Assembly: GCF_026745355.1 (NCBI RefSeq) | Contig: NC_079207.1 | Coordinates: forward strand, 16,131,150 to 16,195,149 | Length of the DNA stretch: 64,000 nucleotides | Reading direction: 5' to 3' | Source of the DNA: Beta vulgaris subsp. vulgaris | Taxonomy: Eukaryota; Streptophyta; Magnoliopsida; Caryophyllales; Amaranthaceae | In this document: piece after piece, positions 35,300-45,807 of the stretch | Position numbering within the stretch: the stretch's first letter is position 1 | Layout: each line of letters begins with the position of its first letter | Translations under genes and position numbers: made by a program | Notes under the pieces: generated by a model | Seen by the model: only the letters and a program-made list of their open reading frames with translations | The model's database searches: none | Told to the model about the DNA's origin: nothing

Positions 35300-38285
35300 T
35301 AATCAAAATAAAAACGATTTTTGTACCCAACACCCATGACAAATTTTTTTATTCACCAAATACCCTAACTGTTTTTTAAATTCACCATATACTATTGACT
35401 TTCTAAAAAATACATTCAAATATCCTTAATGACTAATGACGGTTAACTCTGTTAGTTATTAATCCTAATTAACCCTAAAAACTCTAAAAATCCTAATTAA
35501 CTTTAAATAAAGCCTAAAAACCCTAAGTAAACTCTAATCCCTAACCCATCCCACCCCCCCAACCCCAACCCACCGCCACCCTGCAGCCGCGCCTTCCCTT
35601 CCCCACCACCCTAGCCCGCATCCCCCATCCTCCCCCCTTCGAATTCCGCTGGAATACGTTGGCAATGGTGATGCTATGGGAATACGTTAGTGATGATGAT
35701 ATGGGATCGTTTTCCTTCTTCTCCGGCGATGGTTATCCTTTATTGTAATCGAAATTTCGCCATTGTTGCACTTGGAATTCGAGCTTTCCAGCGGGATTCG
35801 AAGAGAGGGGGGTCGGGTGGGGGGGAGGGGGATGCGGGTTGGGGGAGGCGCGACTGCGGGGGATAGGGAAGGGGTGGTGGGGTTGGGGGCTGGTGGGGTT
35901 GAGGTTATGGGGGTGGTGTTGGTGGCGGTGGGGTTGTGGAGGTAGGTTGGGGGGGGTTGGATTGTTGGGGCTGGGGTTGTTGAGGGGTGGTGGGCCGGGG
36001 GTGGGTGGAGAGTTGGTGGGCTAAGTTAGAGAGAGTTAAGGTTTACTTAGGGTTTGATTAGGGTTTTTAGGATCAATTAGAGTTAATGACTAACAGAGTT
36101 AACCGACGTTAGTCATTAAGGGCACTTGGATGCATTTTTTAAAAAGTTAGGTGTAACAACCCACCCTTCCGAGCTGCTATGGAAAACACACTTAACAACC
36201 ATAACTAGAATCCAAATCATAATTAATAAAATCGCAGCGGAAAAATATCTTTAAATACCCAAATAATTGAACTAAATTCCCAAATATTATACATCGAAAA
36301 TATCAATAACTATTCTCAAACCAACTATCTAAAATACAAGCTTAATCCTTAAGCCACTATGACACCTTGATCTTGCTCCACTTCGAATTTCGAGCTCTGA
36401 ATATCAAACCTGCAAAGTAAGGGGAGAAATACAAAACAAACACAATTCCAAAATGAGTGGAAAACTCGTAACCTTTACTTCAGCCCGTTATAAACATTTT
36501 ATTTCTCAAATCATTTTCATTTCGTTACAACGCTGGCATAGCTCACTCTTTTAAACAATCAGTGACAAGTACATGCTTTGGACAAAAGACAAACGCTGCC
36601 TCCAAGGTTCGTTATGGAGCCCAGCAATACTACCCCCAAGGTTCGTTATGGAGCGTAGCCGACCATATCAGGTCAAAAGAGTAACCATCCTCCACCCATA
36701 CCTTGCCCACTTTCTATTTTCAGTTCATAAACTAAGCCAGCAAAACAATTGTGTATTCATAATCAATCAACTCATAACATCGCATTCATAACTATGGCCA
36801 TAGTACGAAGTTATTTACGAAAACAGAACACATAGATCACACACACATGGGCATGAGTAAATGATTTTACTGAACATAAAATTTACCTGAATTGCAATCC
36901 AATTCCAACAACACCTTCAATAATCTTCATCTCTAAATGAGATTCAATTCCATAATCATTCTCCAAGAATCACCTCACAACAGTGATGATAATTAATAAC
37001 TATTCTCAAACTAATCTCAACTACCAACTAAAACCATAACCAATTCTAATCAAGAAATTATTAACCTTCATCATCCTCATTCCATAATCCTCAAATCATA
37101 ATTCTAAATTGTAGATTTGAACTAACTAAACTTAACTCTTGCCAAACTAATTCAACATCATCTCTTCTTTTATAAACCAACACAACACCACCAACAACAG
37201 CACAACGACAACACAAATAACCACCACAACAACTCGAAAACTACAACAACTCCACCACCACCAACAACCAATAACAATTACAACAACAACGAAGCAACAA
37301 TTACAACAAACGACAGCAACTTGGAATTAATTTACAAATCTTGAAATTAGAATTTAAGAGGAAAACAGTGAATTAGCCTTTACCTCTGCTTCAAGAGCAG
37401 GGAAGACACGACAAGGGGGGGAATGGGCTCCGGCAGCGGCGGAGATCATCGACAAGGAGCAACAGCTACGGTGAAGCGGCAGTAGACAGGAGGAGCTACG
37501 ACGGCAGCTAGTGGTACATCGCGTCGAAGCACAACCGCGAACAGAGCAGTGAGCAGCGGCAAACCAACACACCGACGAACAACAGTAGGACACGGCGGCG
37601 CGAACACCGCCACCGCAACAGTAACCACGAACAATAGCAGCGGTGTGGTGGCTTGCGAGCAGCACCACACGCACAACACAATAGAGTAGAGAGAAAAATA
37701 GGACAGCAGCAGCAACAACGTCACTGGCAGCAACGACGCGAACAGAGGGAAAGGAGGGCTCCGGCAAGCAATAAGAACGCCGGCGAAGCACAGGCGAAGG
37801 TGAGCGAGAGAGTTTTACGGGTCTGAGGTTTTGGGGTCTCACGAGTTTGGCGGTTCAGTTTGGGGTTTGTGGTTTTACGGGGAAGGAGAAAATTGGGTTG
37901 GGGTTTTGTTTCATTAAACCGATAAAAAGGGGGGTTGCAAGACCAACTTTGACTTCCTATTTGGGCCAAATGCCCACTCAACTTAACTTAAAATCCAAAA
38001 TATATCAATAATAACACCATAAAATTAAATAAATATATATTTTACGAACGCGACAATATAATTCACATTCCACATCACAAATAAAATAAAAATTTCTGAA
38101 ACATAATTAACTTAATATATATAATTAACTTCTAAATAAACATTCTTAAAAACAGGGCTATTACATTAGGGGTATATGATGAATTTGAAAAAGGTTGTGA
38201 TATCTGGTGAATAAAAAATTTTGTTAGAGATATTTGGTGGAAAAACAGAAATAAAAACTTAGAATAAGGATGTGAACAAAAATCA
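35300..38285. mobile_element. large foldback (inverted-repeat) element split by a solo LTR
   Basis: Left arm 35300-35690 is complementary over nearly its whole length to 35758-36146 continued at 38166-38285. Matching landmarks include TTTTATTCACCAAATA, CTTAATGACTAATGACGGTT with GTTAACTCTGTTAGT, AAAACCCTAA, the C-rich/G-rich tracts and TTCGAATTCCGCTGG. The loop is only about 65 bases (35691-35757). Long inverted arms suggest a Mutator-like foldback, but the outer target duplication is unclear. Transcripts across it would form a hairpin. Confidence 0.65.
36152..38165. mobile_element. solo LTR, gypsy-type
   Basis: A 2014-bp TG...CA unit (TGTAACAACCC ... GGGCTATTACA) is flanked by an exact 5-bp duplication TTAGG (36147-36151, 38166-38170), with no internal domain. 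It is therefore the product of recombination between two LTRs. TGTAACAACCC-type ends and the length suit a chromovirus-type gypsy element. The 162-codon minus-strand frame at 37354-37842 is a GC-rich artefact of this LTR. Confidence 0.75.
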
Positions 38286-38819
38286 TCTTCAAACATAAAA
38301 TATATTTTTTATAAAACACTTATAACATGTGTAGATCTTCAGGAACCTAATAAGTCAACTTTTTTATTTGTTTACATGCAATTAGATAAATAGTGTTCCA
38401 AATTCAGTAATTAATTCATAAATATTTATGATATATATAATTTTTAATAAGAATCATTAGATATAAATTTAATAATTATTAAGAAACTGACTTCACAAAG
38501 ATTATTTGAAAGTTTAACTGGATTAATCGAGTTAACATATTTTATAATTAAATTTCTTACCTATAAATTTCTTACTCTATGCCAAATCTATGAATAATAT
38601 TGACTTTTAGGGATTGACTTTCATGTGGAACTTCATAAAAATGGTTTACTCATCATGAAAAAAAACTTAAAAACACTACCTGTACATGTGTTATCAGTTT
38701 TTAATTAAACAAAGATTACCATGAAAATTTAGTTGGTTATCTATCGTTGTGTATAAAAGATAAACATATGTTATATTTGTACCTAAAGTCTAAAGATAAC
38801 ATCAAAGCTTTTTATATAT

Positions 38820-40240
38820 AGTTTTAAAAAAGGTTTACGTTGGCAGATTGGTGATGGTAAAAGTATTAACTTTTGGATGGATAATTGGGTTTTCCAATAC
38901 TCTCTTAAGTCTATCATTACTCCTATCCCTAGTACAGAAAATCTGACTGTCAATAGATGTATCATGCCTTCTAGACAATGGGACTCTCAGATGCTTCTTT
39001 CCCTTGTCCCTCCTCACATTGTTTCGCAGATTTGTTCTATTTATATCCCCTCTGAGTCCCAACCAGATAATCTCATCTGGGGTCTTACAGCTGATGGTGA
39101 GTACTCGGTTAAGAGTGGGGCTCTTCTTGCACAAGGGATTCTTCCCTCCTCTTTAGAAAAAGTTGAGTTTAATTGGATTTGGAAGCTTAATATTCCTCCT
39201 AAAATTAAAAACTTTTTTTGAAAAGCTTGTAAGGATGGTATCCTAACTAAATTATTGCGTGTTGAGAAAAGTCATATTTTTTTTGTCGCAACAATGCGTG
39301 TTCTGTAATAATGCAGGTGAATCTATATATAGGCCATCTTTGTTTTGCCTGCCCTTTTACTTTAGATATTTTTTCCCAAATTAAGGCCTTGTTTGATTGG
39401 CCGAGCCCCCCTTCTTGTTTAGCAAATATAGATCTTACTTCTTTCCGTTCTGTTTTGAAAGCTTGTCTCTCGTTGTCGTCTAAATCAGAAATATCTCTTT
39501 TTTCCTTTGTTTGGTGGTTTGTGTGGTTTTTCAGGAATAAGCTTGTTTTTAATGATGAAGTGGTTTCCTCTAGGAAGGCTAGTTTTCTTATTAGTAATTT
39601 TGCTACCTCATGGTCAAAAGCTCTTAATTCGAAAGAAGTGGGCTCTAAGCCTAATCTAGCTGCAAACACCAAGAGAGATAAACCTCGCACAGGTCATGGT
39701 TCGGTCTGGTCCCCCCCTGCGCCTGGCTTCTGCAAACTTAGTTTTGATAGCTCCAAATTAAATAATGGTAATCCTGCTTTGGGTTTTGTGATCCGGGACT
39801 CTTCAGGTGATGCTCTTATGGCCGGAGCTCGCTCACTTGGTCCTAACATTTCTATCCTGCAAGCTGAAGCTTGGGGTCTTAAGGAAGGCCTTAATGCGGC
39901 TTTGTCGCTTAATATTTCTAATTTAGAGATTGAAGGCGATAATCTCGCTGTTATTAATGCCGTTATGAAAATCTGGAAAATCCCTTGGGAAATTAATAAT
40001 ATCATTTTAGATGTCAATGCTAATCTGTTTAAATTTGATAATTTTCAGGTTCATCATTGTTTTGGGGAAGCAAACAAGACATCAGACCTTATGGCGCATC
40101 GTGGACACTCTCACTCGGATCTCGTCTATAATTATCCTCCTTATGATATTGTTTTCTCTTTTCGTCCGCAAGGATGTTTTAGGTTGCCCCCCTGATTGAA
40201 GGGTCTTCCTAAGTTTTCTCTCCTTATCAAAAAAAAAAAA
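38820..40240 (+). mobile_element. 5'-truncated LINE with poly(A) and target duplication
   Basis: The element begins inside the 3' part of a LINE pol gene and ends in a 13-base A run (40229-40241). An imperfect duplication, AAAGCTTTTTATA followed by TATAG/CATAG, lies at about 38804-38820 and 40239-40255. It codes for the end of pol and nothing upstream, as expected from incomplete reverse transcription. Confidence 0.8.
38835..40195 (+). pseudogene. LINE pol 3' part: zf-RVT and RNase H
   Basis: Frame 1 (38877-39221 and a little upstream) reads WQIGDGKSINFWMDNW, NLIWGLTADGEYSVKSGA and WIWKLNIPPKIKNFF, the reverse-transcriptase zinc-binding region of plant LINEs, and stops at 39219. After a damaged stretch, frame 39311-40195 gives the plant LINE RNase H domain: LSFDSSKLNNGNPALGFVIR, LQAEAWGLKEGLNAAL, LEIEGDNLAVINAV and a C-terminal HHCFGEANKTSDLMAHRGH. 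The Asp (SFDS), Glu (AEAWGL) and Asp (EGDN) positions typical of RNase H are present. The reverse transcriptase proper is missing, so the copy is dead. Confidence 0.8.
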
Positions 40241-40259
40241 AGCTTTTTATACATAGGGT

Positions 40260-40875
40260 CTAGGGACATGGCCAGTAGTTGACGGCAATCGGGTCAACTT
40301 CCCCCCTAAAGTACCCACTTTTCTCTTTCTATCACTTCTCCTTGCATCTCCATGTCAAAAAAATCCTACCATCTCATCTTCTATCCACCTTTTTAGGCAT
40401 GACAAAATTGTCCGCCACTTCAGTTTTATCAGGTAATTTCGAATTGTTAGGGCTCTTGGACTCTCTCTCCTCTTTTGGTGGTGTTAGAAGCTTGATTTTG
40501 AGCGATGGGGCCAGTTCTATGTGATTGTAAAATTCATAATGATTTAGTGGAAAACCCCGTGATTTTGTCATTAGTATGATGTCCTTTACTTCTTCGGTAA
40601 ACTAAGAATGGTGATGTTTTCATCTTCATAATCTATCCTCTTCTCTCTTTCATAATTCAAAAAACACCGAAAAGTTTGCAATTAATTTTCACAATTGCAA
40701 ATTGGAGAAGATTATCTTTTCCTAATATGTATGGAGAAGATTTGCCTAAAACCGTGGAAAATATTCATGATAATAACTCTGATTTGAGCTATGATTCCTT
40801 GATTTATAATCAAAATCGTTCTGCCACTTGTTTTTTATTCCTTATAATAGAAGAATGAGGATGGAATATATTTGT
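40260..40875. other. intergenic DNA, no gene seen
   Basis: Short frames without recognisable domains lie between the LINE and the next MITE. Confidence 0.4.
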
Positions 40876-40881
40876 GTACTA

Positions 40882-41141
40882 CTCCCTCCGTACCTAAATA
40901 GAGTGCCCATTTCTCCAATGCACATTTGCCAATGCACATTTTGTATTGTTAATTTCTTTAATTTCATATTAGTAAAAATTATAAAAGTGTGATTTTCTTA
41001 ATGTACGTAATGAGACGAATCAAACAAGACCCCACATGACTATGTTTTTTCTTATATATTAGAAATATTTTTTGAGGGCTTTCTTTACCTCTGAATAGTG
41101 TCCAAAAAAGAAATGGGCACTCTATTAAGGGACGGATGGAG
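40882..41141. mobile_element. Stowaway MITE
   Basis: Ends CTCCCTCCGTACCTAAATAG and, inverted, CTCCATCCGTCCCTTAATAG, flanked by TA (40880-40881, 41142-41143), 260 bp. Confidence 0.8.
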
Positions 41142-41285
41142 TATTTTATATCAATTACTAATAAATTAGAAAGCATGATGGTAGGCAATTAATAATCTTT
41201 CCTAAATGAAGGCAAATCCGAAATCAATTAAACAATCAATTATAGGAAATTACACGCCTAATTGGCCGATATTTAAAAGGATTTA

Positions 41286-42933
41286 GGGTTTTTCTATACG
41301 GTTTCCCTGGGAAATTGAGTTTTATATGTTGTACCCCTCTTTAGTCTATGTGCCACGTGGCACTCTACTCAAATTTCTAATGCAAATGTTTATGTTGTGT
41401 ACTCCTTATTTTTAAAAAAAATGTGTAAGTGCAAAGTATTGAACACCTGACTTTTGAAATGAAAAGTAAGTGATTAACCATCAATACACTGTAATAATTA
41501 TAATTAACTAAAAAGACTTAAACAAGTATATACATCTCTGACACTCTTATTACGTAACTTACAAGAGAATATTGATTTCATATTCTCTTACCACAATTCC
41601 TTTTAAGGTATTGTTTTCAAACTCAAACCTTTCAGTTTTTTTTATCACGTCGTGACGTGAATTTTTCAATTTTTTAATGGACAAGAAATATGTAACGTAG
41701 CAAAATAAATTATGAAATTTAAAAACAATAACATATTTGTTTATTGTAACTGACCCAAGGCATCACCCGGGTAAAAAAAACTAGTTAGTAATTATATGAT
41801 GCCTATGTTGTTGTCTAGACGTTAATGTACCGTTAATTTTTGAGTAAAGCCACCAAACCGCCATGATAACCACCTTCAAAACCCAAAACTGTCACAACCA
41901 TCATCCATAAAACACTAACCCACCCATATCACACCTTAAACCACCATCAAACCACCACTAAACCACATTACCACAACCACCACCAAAACCAAAATAAATC
42001 ACTACAACCACCAAATTTGCTATAAGGATATGGGTTTCTTTTGGGTGGTGGGGTTTCGTGATAATGGTAGGCGGTTTTCAAGGATTGTTGGGCCAGACGA
42101 GAGGGTTGTCGGAGAGGTGGGCTGGTTTTTTTTTTTGGATGGTGAGGTTTTCGATGGTGATTGGTGGTTTTCGAAGGGTTTTGGTTGGACAAGAGGGTTA
42201 CTAGAGAGGTGGGTTGGATTTCGGGTGGATGGGATCGAGTTTTCAAGGTTAGGCGAGGTAGGAGGAGGTCATTGTGGTTAGGGGTGTGCAAAAATATCCG
42301 ATCCGAAATATCCGATCCGAAAATCCGCCGATCTGATCCGAAATTTCGGATATCCGATCCGATTTTAAGATTTCGGATATTTCGGATCGGGTATCCGGGA
42401 AAAATTTCGGGTTTTCGGATCGGATACGGATCGGGATTTTTCAAAATTTTCAAAGGACTCGATCCGAAAATCCGGTGATCTGATCCGAAAATCCATATCC
42501 GATCCGAAAACCTGGTAATCCGATCCGAAAAGTTCGAATATCCGAAAATTTCGGATCGGATTCGGATCGCAATTTCCCCGATCCGAAATTTTCGGATCCG
42601 ATCCGATATCCGACATTGAACACCCCTAATTGTGGTGGTTAGAGGGTGCTGGGTTAGGCGAGAGAGTTGTCGGAGAGGTGGGGCTGTTTTTTCGGGTGGT
42701 GGGGTTGGGTTTTTTGGGTGGGCAAGATGTGAGGAGGTAGCATTGGTGGTCTGAGAGTGTCAGTCATGGTGGGGGAGGAGGAAGAGAGAGAAAACTAACG
42801 TCAGTTGGTTATTAATTATGAAGAAGGGTACTATGTGGTTACTAATTGCACCTGGGGATACTATAGAACTTTTTAAAAGAGGGGGTACAGCGTAGAAAAC
42901 TCAATTCCTCAGGGACACTCTGTAGAAAAACCC
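41286..42933. mobile_element. non-autonomous Mutator-like element
   Basis: Inverted ends of about 60 bp (GGGTTTTTCTATACGG..., partner GGGTTTTTCTACAGAG...) are flanked by an exact 9-bp duplication AAGGATTTA (41277-41285, 42934-42942). The interior has three or more diverged tandem units of roughly 100 bp built on GAGAGGTGGG and GGTTTTCAAGG words (42060-42250 and 42640-42720). A hAT MITE (42279-42628) is nested in that array. There is a Helitron-like 3' terminus at about 41752-41789 (hairpin then ACTAGT). No transposase. Confidence 0.8.
42279..42628. mobile_element. hAT MITE made of ATCCGATCCGAAA words
   Basis: Ends TAGGGGTGTGC and, inverted, TAGGGGTGTTC, with an exact 8-bp duplication ATTGTGGT (42271-42278, 42629-42636). 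The 350-bp body is almost entirely short GATCCGAAA/TTTCGGATC words in both orientations, giving dense secondary structure. The arginine/serine/proline-rich open frames over it are artefacts of the repeats. Confidence 0.85.
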
Positions 42934-42944
42934 AAGGATTTATT

Positions 42945-43924
42945 AGATTGTACGTGGACTATCTCAATGAGCCTCTAAACAATAGAGCATGCAACATGAA
43001 TCTAATTATTCTAACTTCATGCCACGTGGTCTGGATGATGCTCTTTTAGATATTTATATAGATATATGGGAGGATGAATGCTTTTCAAAGTGAAGACTTC
43101 GTTGTAATGCTTGTTAAAACTAAACAACTAATTAAATGCTTCATGAACAAGCTAGTCTATTGATTTTTCAACTATATCGATCTTTCCGGTGGCAATAATA
43201 AGAGTGGAAGGAGTATTAATTTCAAAGAATATTATGCGAGGATCAAGAAATTTTGTAGTAGCATGAGTGATCAATTATTAGAGGATAGGTTAGCAACGTT
43301 TACTGAGAAAGACCGTTTCTCTTAATTTAGTGATGACAATGTAACAAATTACCTATAAATTATTAAAACCCGCTTAATATAAATGTATATTTTCTTCTTT
43401 CTTTATGATATAATTGCCTCTCAAAACTTATGACAATAATCAACGATATAATTAGTTTAATTATCTCATGTCTGGACTCCCATATATTTTTCTTTTTTAT
43501 ATAATATTTTTTCATGGTCTTCAAAATGGACATTCAACCATTCATATATTTAATTATACATGACTATATTTTATGTATCGTATTGGGGATAATTTATAGT
43601 TAAAATTTATGAAGTGTGACTCTCAAAAGGAAAAAGAGAGAGAAGTCTATTAAGGAAACTAAGAAGTACATATTTTTGGATATTTTTATCTCCCCTAAAA
43701 ATAATGAATACTTTTATCATACTATAATTGTTATTTGTTAAGCAGTAGAAGTATTAAAGAAGTGGAATAATGTGGAAGAGAACCTAATAAATACAAGTGT
43801 TAAAGGATTAACTCAATAAAAAAATTTAAGCTAATGATTACAATCCCATAGATAATTTTATACTTTATCAAAGGATCGTAAATTGAAATATCAAATATGT
43901 AGTCCTATAATTCTATTGTCTTTG
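42945..43924. other. AT-rich spacer, no gene seen
   Basis: No gene. At about 43020-43070 the complement reads like a Helitron 5' region (TATCTATATAAATATCTAAA followed by CCACGTGGCA), without a visible partner end. Confidence 0.4.
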
Positions 43925-43936
43925 AAAAACCTTGGT

Positions 43937-45381
43937 CGGATAAGTAACAGCTTTGTATCTTTCTCTAGACTTTCTCAAACCCTAACCTAAAAACTCAAAA
44001 ACTTCCCCGCGCCGCACAGGTTCGCCGGAGGCCGGTCAGAGCGTTGCGCGGCTCTCCGGTCGCTGGTGAGCCCCTTGCTGTTAGTTTAGGTAGTGGTCGG
44101 TGTCAGTTTCCCTCCCCACCCCCTGCTTCGCGTCCATTCCTCCACCATCGTTCGCTCCCCCTACCCTGGGCCTCCCTCTTTGTCTCTCCCTCCCCTGATT
44201 CGCGTCGGTCCCTCTGTGGTTTGTGTTTCCCCCTCCCCTGTTTCAGTACTTAGATTAGGTCTCGCCACCCCCTTCCTCGTGTTCGCGTCAGTCAGTACCA
44301 CGTCGTCGCCGCTTGCGGGTAGTACCTGTGTCGTGGCTTATCGATGGGGTTCGATTTTTCCCTTTGTGTTTATCGGGATTCCCTTCCCCTACCCTCTGTT
44401 CCGTTGCGTCGTCGGGCTCCCCCTTTCCCCCTCCCCCTCCCCTGGTATGTTCCTCAATCAATGGTTGTTTAATTTGGTTGGGTCTTCAAGTTTCAGGTTC
44501 GGTTTTAAGAACCTAGTGTTGTTTGGTTTTGTTATTTTCATGTTTGTTATCTTCAGATCCGATAGGCCTGGCCTTTTTGTGACTGGTAGTGCTGGGATGT
44601 TCTCTAGTGGTGATCAGTGGGCAGCTCAAGGCTCTTGGTTTCTAATGACAAAGGAAGATCTAGGCAATCTGGTAGGTAGAGCCGATAATCCTGGAGTTAG
44701 GCACGAGTTTTTCACGACTTTAGGAGTTCATGTGTTGGTTAAGATGAGAGGAGGTTTTCTTTTCAACTCTGTTGTGCGTCGGTCTTATGGATTCGGGACT
44801 GTCAGTTTGGATCTATGGATCCGCCAGTGGGGGATGTTTTTCAATTTAACTCGCGCCAAATTCCTGTGATGGTTTCAGATGTCATCACACCTAAAAAACG
44901 CATCTTGTGGGAGGCACCCCAACTTGCTTTGGGGCACGTCAAGACCTCCACGTCTTTCGAGTTTCAGTCTAGTGTGATTGAGCTCCGGATATCCTTGCAG
45001 CAGGGTCAGAAGTCACTACAAAACGTGACTTCCTTGTTAATTGAATCAGGAGAATCCCAGGAGGATCATCAAGGTCCTTGGGATTTCGCGTCTAGCAGAC
45101 ATTGGGATCTACTAGTTGATGTAAGACACTCTCTCTATGAAGATCGTCAAGGTTTTGTAGCTCAACAGAGATCTTCTCATATCCAACTTCACCCGCCATC
45201 GCTCAAGATAGACTTCATTCGGACTGGGCGCACATTACATAGTGTTTTCTTAAAAAGTATGTTCGAGTTCATGTCGGTCTTGTTAGTGATAGTTATTTCC
45301 GTTTGGTTGTATTAGCATTAGGTTATACTTCAATTTTCAATTAATGCAAATTATCTCGATGTCAAAAAAAAAAAAAAAAAA
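43937..45381 (+). mobile_element. non-LTR insertion with poly(A), probably a deleted LINE
   Basis: The insertion is bounded by a 12-bp duplication AAAAACCTTGGT (43925-43936, 45382-45393) and ends in a 23-base A run. The 5' part is GC-rich (CCGCGCCGCACAGG, 43980-44060), as in plant L1 leaders, and open frames cover 44093-44869 and 44815-45315. No reverse transcriptase, endonuclease or RNase H motif is recognisable. The 3' tail (GGTTGTATTAGCATTAGG ... TCTCGATGT plus A run) recurs at about 56133-56204, so it belongs to a mobile family. It may be an internally deleted LINE or a parasitic derivative. Confidence 0.65.
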
Positions 45382-45807
45382 AAAAACCTTGGTTTGGTGT
45401 ACTTAAAGGATAGGGAGCAATATAGAGTAAAAGGCATTCGAGATTTCGAGTGATCCAATTAGGCATCAGCGGCTACAAATAAAAGTTTTATGTATCATAT
45501 AATATAAGTATGTCTCAAATGTGCAACAAACACCATAGTTACAAACCAAGGCACATAGTACTATTTCACATCGCACGCACATAAAAGAAGCATATCAAAG
45601 CATTAAGATATGTAAAAAAAGTAAACCATAAAACCAAGTTCAGACATAACACGCTATGCCATCTTTGTGGTCAAGCTCCAAAGTTTCATGGCACATAAAG
45701 ATGCCTTATTATTTCAAGTTTTTATTTTTTCTGCTTATAGGAATGTAGTATTAACACAGCAGGAGGCCTCGCCACAAAGGTACACCTACAATCAATTCAC
45801 TGTTCAT

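Noticed and set aside
37354..37842. 162-codon open frame on the minus strand
   Set aside because: It lies entirely in the solo LTR 36152-38165, in a GC-rich tract open in more than one frame, with biased Ser/Cys/Val composition and no domain.
41968..42616. Long overlapping open frames on both strands rich in Asp-Pro-Ile-Arg and Gly-Trp
   Set aside because: They are translations of the ATCCGATCCGAAA hAT words and the GAGAGGTGGG array; word periodicity keeps frames open without coding.
44093..44869. 258-codon plus-strand frame as a host gene
   Set aside because: It lies inside an insertion with target duplication and poly(A), and has no recognisable host domain or intron structure.
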